64,000 nt of DNA, from positions 37,735,239 to 37,799,238 of the forward strand of contig NC_080065.1 in NCBI RefSeq assembly GCF_949987535.1, written 5' to 3'. Shown one piece after another: positions 58,723-64,000 of this stretch. The stretch's first letter is position 1. Each line of letters begins with the position of its first letter. A program made the position numbers and the translations under genes. Under the pieces are notes generated by a model that worked only from the letters and a program-made list of their open reading frames with translations, ran no database searches and was not told the origin of the DNA. This stretch comes from Balaenoptera acutorostrata. Its lineage: Eukaryota > Chordata > Mammalia > Artiodactyla > Balaenopteridae.

Positions 58723-58780
58723 TTTCTTAATTGTTATGGGTTTGTTTTTGTAGGTCCTTTTCTTCTCTTGTGTTTCCCAC

Positions 58781-59664
58781 TTAGAGAAGTTCCTTTAGCA
58801 TTTATTGTAGAGCTGGTTTGGTGGTGCTGAATTCCGTTAGCTTTTGCTTGTCTGTAAAGTTTTTGATTTCTCTGTCGAATCTGAATGAGATCCTTGCCGG
58901 GTAGAGTAATCTTGGTTGTAGGTTCTTCCCTTTCATCACTTTAAATATATCTTGCCACTCCCTTCTGGCTTGTAGAGTTTCTGCTGAGAAATCAGCTGTT
59001 AACCTTATGGGAGTTCCCTTGTATGTTATTTGTCGTTTTACCCTCATTGCTTTCAATAATTTTTCTTTGTGTTTGATTTTTGTCAGTTTGATACTATGTG
59101 TCTCAGTGTGTTTCTCCTTGGGTTTATCCTGACTCTGACTCTCTGTGCTTCCTGGACTTGGGTGGCTGTTTCCTTTCTCATGTTAGGGAAGTTTTTGACT
59201 ATAATCTCTTCAAATATTTTCTTGAGTCCTTTCTCTCTCTATTTTCCTTCTGGGACCCCGATAATGTATTCATTTCTTTTCATTCTTTTTTCTTTATTCT
59301 GTTCCGTGGCAGTGAATTCTACCATTCTGTCTTCCAGGTCACTTACCCGTTCTTCTGCCTCAGTTATTCTGCTATTGATTCCTTTGAGTGATTTTTTCAT
59401 TTCAGTTATTGTATTGTTCGTCTCTGTTTGTTTGTTCTTTAATTCTTCTAGGTGTTTGTTCTTTAATTCTTCTACATCTTTGTTAAACATTTCTTTCATC
59501 TTCTCGATCTTTGTCTCCATTCTTTTTCTGAGGTCCTGGATCATCTTCACTATCATTATTCTGAATTCTTTTTCTGGAAGGTTGCCTATCTCCACTTCAC
59601 TTAGTTGTTTTTCTGGGGTTTTATCTTGTTCCTTCATCTGGTACAAAGGCCTCTGCCTTTTCAT
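58781..59664 (-). pseudogene. L1 ORF1 (broken)
   Basis: The start is MKRQRPLYQMKEQDKTPEKQ at 59664. The first 141 codons stay open: an acidic/basic N-terminal segment, then a heptad-rich coiled coil with a duplicated LEELKNK-type unit, then GINSRITEAEERVSDLEDRM. After MKRNE the sequence jumps straight to YIIGVPEG. The ORF1 at 22702-23589 has about 17 more residues there (DSLRDLWDNIKRTNI region), so a short deletion has removed the start of the RNA-recognition domain. A frame change follows, and the C-terminal domain with ITYKGTPIRLTADFSAETLQ is in the frame at 58802-59056. The stop is at about 58781. Confidence 0.9.
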
Positions 59665-59746
59665 TTTGTCAGTCTTTATGTGAATGTGGTTTTCTTTCCA
59701 CAGGCTGCAGAATTTTAATTCTTCTTGCTTCTGCTGTCTGTGCCCC

Positions 59747-59760
59747 TATGGCTTTTATTT
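59747..59760. repeat. Right target-site duplication of the 5.1-kb L1
   Basis: Exact copy of the 14-mer at 54678-54691, directly at the truncated 5' end. Confidence 0.92.
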
Positions 59761-60744
59761 TGATCCCAAGCCAATCAACCTTCACTATGTAAACAGGACA
59801 AATACACTTAATCACTTTGACCATTACCTTTCCTAGGTTGATCTTAGAGAAAATCTAACCTCTCTGCAATCTTTCCAAAAATGGGATCCACTTTCAATGA
59901 CTGAAAAGTGTACATGGATCTCAACTTCCTAAAAGGGTGAGTAGAGGGAGCCACTTGAGTGCTTTTCTGGCCTCCTCCTGGCCCTGGGAAGGTCTAGATC
60001 AACTGGACGATTTTGCCTGAGTGTATATCAAGGATGCCAGTACATGAAGGGAAAAGAGGAATGCACCCCAGTGGTGGCAAAAGAGGCATCACCACACAAG
60101 CATGCAGCTCCCAAGGCAACCCTATCTACCAAAGACCATGCCATTTATCCCAATCAATCCAGAAAAGAAGGTAGGCAGCAAAGTTGCTTAAAGCCAACTC
60201 AGAGCTAAACTTAAGCTCGAGGGACATGTAAAGGCCTGGGCTTATTATAATTGCATAATAAAGTGGCACAGTTGATTTTTTTTAAACATTACCTCACTGG
60301 CAATAACAAATATTCTGATATTAAAAACATTAACCTGAAGAATGGCAATAAATTCCCTTCAGAGGGACAGGTGTGGTCTCTTTGTTCATCGTAAAACCAT
60401 GCCATCCACTGTCTAATGTAATAACACACACCCAGACTTCCCCCCACAAACACTTAAATTATTTTTGGAGGATATGAGGAGCTTGTCTTCCAAACAATCA
60501 GTCGATAAGATTCTGCTCTGAGAATCATTAGCCTCCAGAAAGAACAGCTCAACCCTTTTGATTCAAGTCCTAGATATTTTTAGAACAAGACCAAGATTCA
60601 TTGCTTAGGTAGAGAGCTGTTTTAAGTTACTTTCCCCTCACTTTCTCTTTTAACTTATTTAAATGAAAAGTACCCATTCTTTTGCCAATATATATATTTT
60701 TTAATTTAACTTAAAAAATAAAGGATTAAATATCAAGATGCTTT
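59761..60744. other. Unique sequence, no gene seen
   Basis: No repeat or exon recognised. Confidence 0.45.
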
Positions 60745-61765
60745 TCAACAATGTGAAGAAAATGGAACTTTTGTACACTGCTTGTGGTAATATAAATTGG
60801 TACAGTCATTATGGACAACAGTATGGAGGTTCTTCAAAAAATTAAAAATAGAACTGCTTTATGATCCAGCAATCCTACTTTTGGGTGTATATCTGAAGGA
60901 AGTGAAATCAATGTCTCAAAGAAGATCATTTTTGTTACCTTATTCACAATAGTGAGGATGTGGAAACAAACTAACAGTCCATTGAAGGGTGAATGGATAA
61001 AAATATATATACAATGCAAGAGTATTCAGCCACAAATGAATAAAGAAATCTTGCCATTTTCAACAATATGGATGAACTCAGAGGACACTATGCTAAGTGA
61101 AATGAGCTAGACAGAGAAAGATAAATTACTGTATCATCTCACTAATATGTAGAATCTAAAAGAGTAAAACTCATAAGAAGAGCAGAATGGTGGCTGCCAG
61201 GGGCTGGAGGATTAAGGAAAAGGGGAGATATTGGTCAAAGGTACAAAGTTTTAGCTGTAAGATGGATGAGTTCTAGGGACTGCCCTGGTGGTCCAGTGGA
61301 TAAGACTCTGTGCTCCCAATGCAGCCGTCCTGGGTTTGATCCCTGGTCAGGGAACCAGATCCCACATGCATGCCACAACTAAGAGTTTGCATGCCGCAAC
61401 TAAAAGATACCACATGCCGTAACTAAGAGCCAGTGCAGCCAAAATAAATATAATAAATAAATAAATGTTAAAATAATAAATAAATAAACCCTTAAAAAAA
61501 GAGGAATGAGTTCTAGGATCTAATCTACAACATGGTACTGTAGTCAAAAATACTAGATTGTATACTTGCCATTGCTAAGAGAGTTCATCGTAAGTGTTCT
61601 CACCACACACACAAAAGATGGTAACTATGTGAGGTGATGGGCCTACTAATTCACTTGATTGCGACTATCATGTCACAATGTATATGTATATCAAAATATC
61701 ATGTTGTATACCTTAAATATATACAGTTTTGTCAATTATACCTTAATAACGCTGGAGAAAAAAAA
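60745..61765 (+). mobile_element. Old L1 ORF2 C-terminal and 3' region, split by a SINE
   Basis: Forward L1 text: GTACAGTCATTATGGACAAC, ATGATCCAGCAATCCTACTT, GAGGATGTGGAAACAAACTA, TCAACAATATGGATGAACTC, GAATGGTGGCTGCCAGGGGC. After the SINE it continues with AGTCAAAAATACTAGATTGT and the terminus TATACCTTAATAACGCTGG. All frames are closed. Confidence 0.88.
61278..61505 (+). mobile_element. CHR-type SINE inside an old L1
   Basis: The head is GACTGCCCTGGTGGTCCAGT, the B box a GGTTTGATCCC form, the body has three CATGCC(A/G)(C/T)AACTAA-type modules, and the tail is AATAAA-rich. A perfect 12-nt duplication, ATGAGTTCTAGG, flanks it at 61266-61277 and 61506-61517. Confidence 0.92.
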
Positions 61766-63044
61766 AACAAGAGGCTTTTAATACCATTTTGTTATTGGGC
61801 ATCAGGCAAGAAAAAGTAAAACTCAGAAGTCTGCAGAATAAAGCAAAGACAGGGAGGGGCTTGAGGCTGTATGTGAGGTGAAGGTGTGCTACAAGATTGA
61901 AGGGCATGAAGAAAGGTCCACTGCAAATAAATGGGTATGTGTATGTGGAGGGGGTGGGGAGGGAGGGGCAGAGCAGGGGTTATAGGAGGAAGAAGGAAGT
62001 ATAGCTGGAAAAACTGAAAAAAGAAAACAAACACTCTAGGGGAAAAAAAAAAACCCACAGTGGTTGCAAAGTAGAGAAAAAAATGAGACTCGAAATGGTA
62101 AAGTGGATGTTATTACTTGAGCACTTCTGATAATAAGAATTTACTCAAAAATTTGAGTCTAGAAATCTAGTATTTGCTTGAATCAATCAGGAAATGAAAC
62201 TGGCCCTGGTTCCTTGTCAGAAATAAATGTAATTTCAAAAATTCTGTCCTTCAGGGATAGTACTATCCTAGCAATGTTGATCCACTAAAAGTAAAATCAA
62301 TAAAACCCAAACTGAAAATGTCATTGGTGATGAATGAGTCGAAAACTCATAGGTTGAAAGCCACTAAATATGTCTGTTTAAGCATTTATGCTATGCTTAA
62401 ACATGTTTGGAAAAATAAAATCTAAACATGGCTGAGATTTTACGTCTAAATTCCTTCAACAGAAACATGTTGCAGAGAAGAGAATCATATTTTCTCAGCT
62501 AGAAGAAATATCATGCAAATTAAATGTAAACGCCAGGAAGGACATGAGATGCCTTGAGATTTAGTAAAGCAACCTTGAGATCCTCCAGCAATAAGAGGAA
62601 AACCATCTCAATAATTATTTCCTAAACCCTTAATCTTCTAAAAGTTTACATGCTTTAATGGGTATGTAATACTTATTTCAGCTTAACTGTCTTAATAAAG
62701 AGTTTTTTTTTTTAAATTGAGACTGCCATGTTCTACTTATGAATGTGACACTAATGCAGTGTGACATCTGGTGGCCACATACCTAAATTGCAGGTTCCAT
62801 ATTTTGGAGAAATGAGTTCATTCATTCTACAAACTGAAGTAACTAGAAGAAGCAAGAGTAAATATCATATATTACATCCAAAGAGGGGCCTCTGGAGTGT
62901 GGAGTTCCAGAGTTTGGAGCTTCTTCAAAACCTGGGCAGGAAAGAAGAATATTATTTACCATGAGCTGTCTCAAAGACTCCAACAAAAACTAAAAGCTCA
63001 GAAAGCCTCTAGAAGCTGGGTTTAAAAAACCTAGAATCGATTTC
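61766..63044. other. Unique sequence, no gene seen
   Basis: No repeat or exon recognised apart from the G-run tract annotated separately. Confidence 0.45.
61950..61968 (+). repeat. G-run tract; predicted G-quadruplex
   Basis: G runs of 5, 4, 3 and 4 bases are separated by the single bases T61955, A61960 and A61964. This is the classic short-loop quadruplex pattern on the plus strand. Confidence 0.85.
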
Positions 63045-64000
63045 AGATTGACTCAAGATGACGGAGTAGAAGGACATGTGCTAACTCCCTCTTGTGAGAG
63101 CACTGGAATCACAACTAACGCCTGAACAATCATTGAGAAGAAGACACTGGAACTCATCAAAAAAGATACCCCACATCCAAAGACAAAGGAGAAGCTGCAA
63201 TGAGATGGTAAGAGGGGTGCAATCACAATAAAATCAAATCCCATAACTGCTGGGTGGGTGACTCACAAACTGGAGAACAATTATACCACAGAAGTCCACC
63301 CACTGGAGTGAAGGTCCTGAGCCCCACATCAGGCTTCCCAACCTGGGGGGCCGGTAAGGGGAGGAGGAATTTCCAGAGAATCAGACTTTGAAGGCGAGCG
63401 GGATTTGATTGCAGGACTTCAACAGGACTTGGGGAAACAGAGACTCCACTCTTGGAGAGCACACACAAAGTAGTGTGCACATCAGGACCCAAGGGGAAGG
63501 AGCATGGACCCCATAGGAGATTGAACCAGACCTACCTGCTATTCAAGGGTCTCCTGGAGAGGCGGGGGGGCAGCTGTGGCTCACCGCAAGGACAAGGACA
63601 CTGGCAGCAGAAGTTCTGGGAAGTACTCCTTGGTATGAGCCCTTCCAGAGTCTACCATTAGCCTTACCAAAGAACCTCTAGGCCCCAGTGCTGGGTCGCC
63701 TCAGGCCAAACAACCAACAGGGAGGGAACTCAGCCCCACCCATCAGCAGACAAGCAGATTAAAGTTTTACTCAGCTCTGCCCACCAGAGCGACACCCAGC
63801 TCTACACATCACCAGTCCCTCCCATGAGGAAGCTTGCACAAGCCTCTTAGCCTCATACACCAGAGGGCAGACAGCAGAAGAAAGAAGAATGACAATCCTG
63901 CAGCCTGTGGAACAAAAACCACATTCACAGAAAGATAGATAAAATGAAAAGGAAGAGGACTATGTACCAGATGAAGGAAAAGATAAAACCCCAGAAAAAC
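63045..64000 (+). mobile_element. L1 5' end, runs off the window
   Basis: The start (GATTGACTCAAGATGACGGA then GTAGAAGGACATGTGC) is an L1 5' terminus. About 900 bp of 5' untranslated region follows, and its last part matches the minus-strand L1 at 54692-59746 (CCTGCAGCCTGTGG, ACCACATTCACA). ORF1 begins at 63944. The rest lies beyond the window, so its completeness is unknown. Confidence 0.88.
63944..64000 (+). CDS. L1 ORF1, first 19 codons (cut by window end)
   Basis: ORF1 is the L1 RNA-binding chaperone. The ATG at 63944-63946 opens a frame reading MKRKRTMYQMKEKIKPQKN, which aligns with MKRQRPLYQMKEQDKTPEKQ at 59664 and with MRRQRNTQQMK at 23589, so the start is well supported by comparison. 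The frame is open to the last base of the window. Nothing can be said about the coiled coil, the RNA-recognition domain or ORF2, which would lie to the right. A broken gene further on is quite possible, as in the other copies. Confidence 0.75.
   Translation, partial: MKRKRTMYQMKEKIKPQKN

Larger units (their letters stand above)
54692..59746 (-). mobile_element. Long L1 LINE (5,055 bp), 5' untranslated region truncated
   Basis: On the minus strand it runs from a short 5' untranslated piece (59746-59665) through ORF1 (59664 to about 58781) and ORF2 (58722 to about 54933) to a 3' untranslated region of a type different from the copy at 18457 (TATACAGCAGGTTCTTATTA, CCACCACCACCACGCCCCCG). Exact 14-nt duplications flank it. 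The 5' piece matches the plus-strand L1 at the right edge of the window (CCTGCAGCCTGTGG). Both ORFs are broken by frameshifts or stops. Confidence 0.95.

Noticed and set aside
59069..59683. 204-residue open frame on the plus strand, the longest in the window
   Set aside because: It is antisense to L1 ORF1. The Phe/Leu/Ser-rich translation results from reading Lys/Glu-rich coiled-coil codons backwards.

Overview
This window is mammalian nuclear DNA. It looks like an intergenic or deep intronic stretch in which I find no host protein-coding exon and no tRNA, rRNA or other structural RNA gene. The best taxonomic reading is a cetacean. Several tRNA-derived SINEs are of the CHR type shared by whales, hippos and ruminants. 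I see no BovB LINE, Bov-tA or BOV-A2, which a ruminant window of this size would be expected to carry. All family names are from recognition by eye and no database was searched.

Layout. 0-4 kb: an MLT1 LTR and a 5'-truncated L1. 4-12 kb: mostly unique DNA with a cluster of chained hairpins, an LTR-like repeat, L2, a CHR SINE with exact target-site duplications (TSDs), MIR, MER5 and a small inverted (twin-primed) L1. 12-18 kb: an old L1 5' region, an unassigned GC-richer repeat, MLT1, MIR and L2. 18.4-24.3 kb: a near full-length L1 on the minus strand with 14-nt TSDs and decayed ORF1 and ORF2. 24.3-25.5 kb: older L1 tails with a SINE inside. 25.5-30 kb: mostly unique DNA. 30.1-33.6 kb: two plus-strand L2 copies carrying later L1 and SINE insertions. 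34-44 kb: MIR, MER5, L2 and L1 fragments, an MLT1 LTR inside a MIR, and several simple repeats. 44-54 kb: old L2, MIR, MER5 and L1 pieces, unique DNA and an LTR-like repeat. 54.7-59.7 kb: a second long minus-strand L1 with 14-nt TSDs. 60.7-61.8 kb: an old L1 containing a SINE. 63.0-64.0 kb: the 5' end of a plus-strand L1 that runs out of the window just after its ORF1 start.

The only recognisable proteins are L1 ORF1 (coiled-coil RNA-binding protein) and ORF2 (endonuclease plus reverse transcriptase), broken in every copy that can be assessed. Their logic is retrotransposition: ORF1 and ORF2 bind L1 RNA and insert it by target-primed reverse transcription, and the same machinery mobilises the SINEs. 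Nested insertions with recognisable TSDs allow a relative chronology: L2 and MIR are oldest, then MLT1, MER5 and old L1, then CHR SINEs and younger L1s.

I found no convincing new biological system. The most notable items are structural: the hairpin cluster at 5.7 kb, the twin-primed L1 at 10.6 kb, predicted quadruplex motifs at 15.6 and 61.9 kb, a 99-nt purine tract at 43.1 kb, and an L1 insertion with an unusually long 28-nt duplication at 35 kb.
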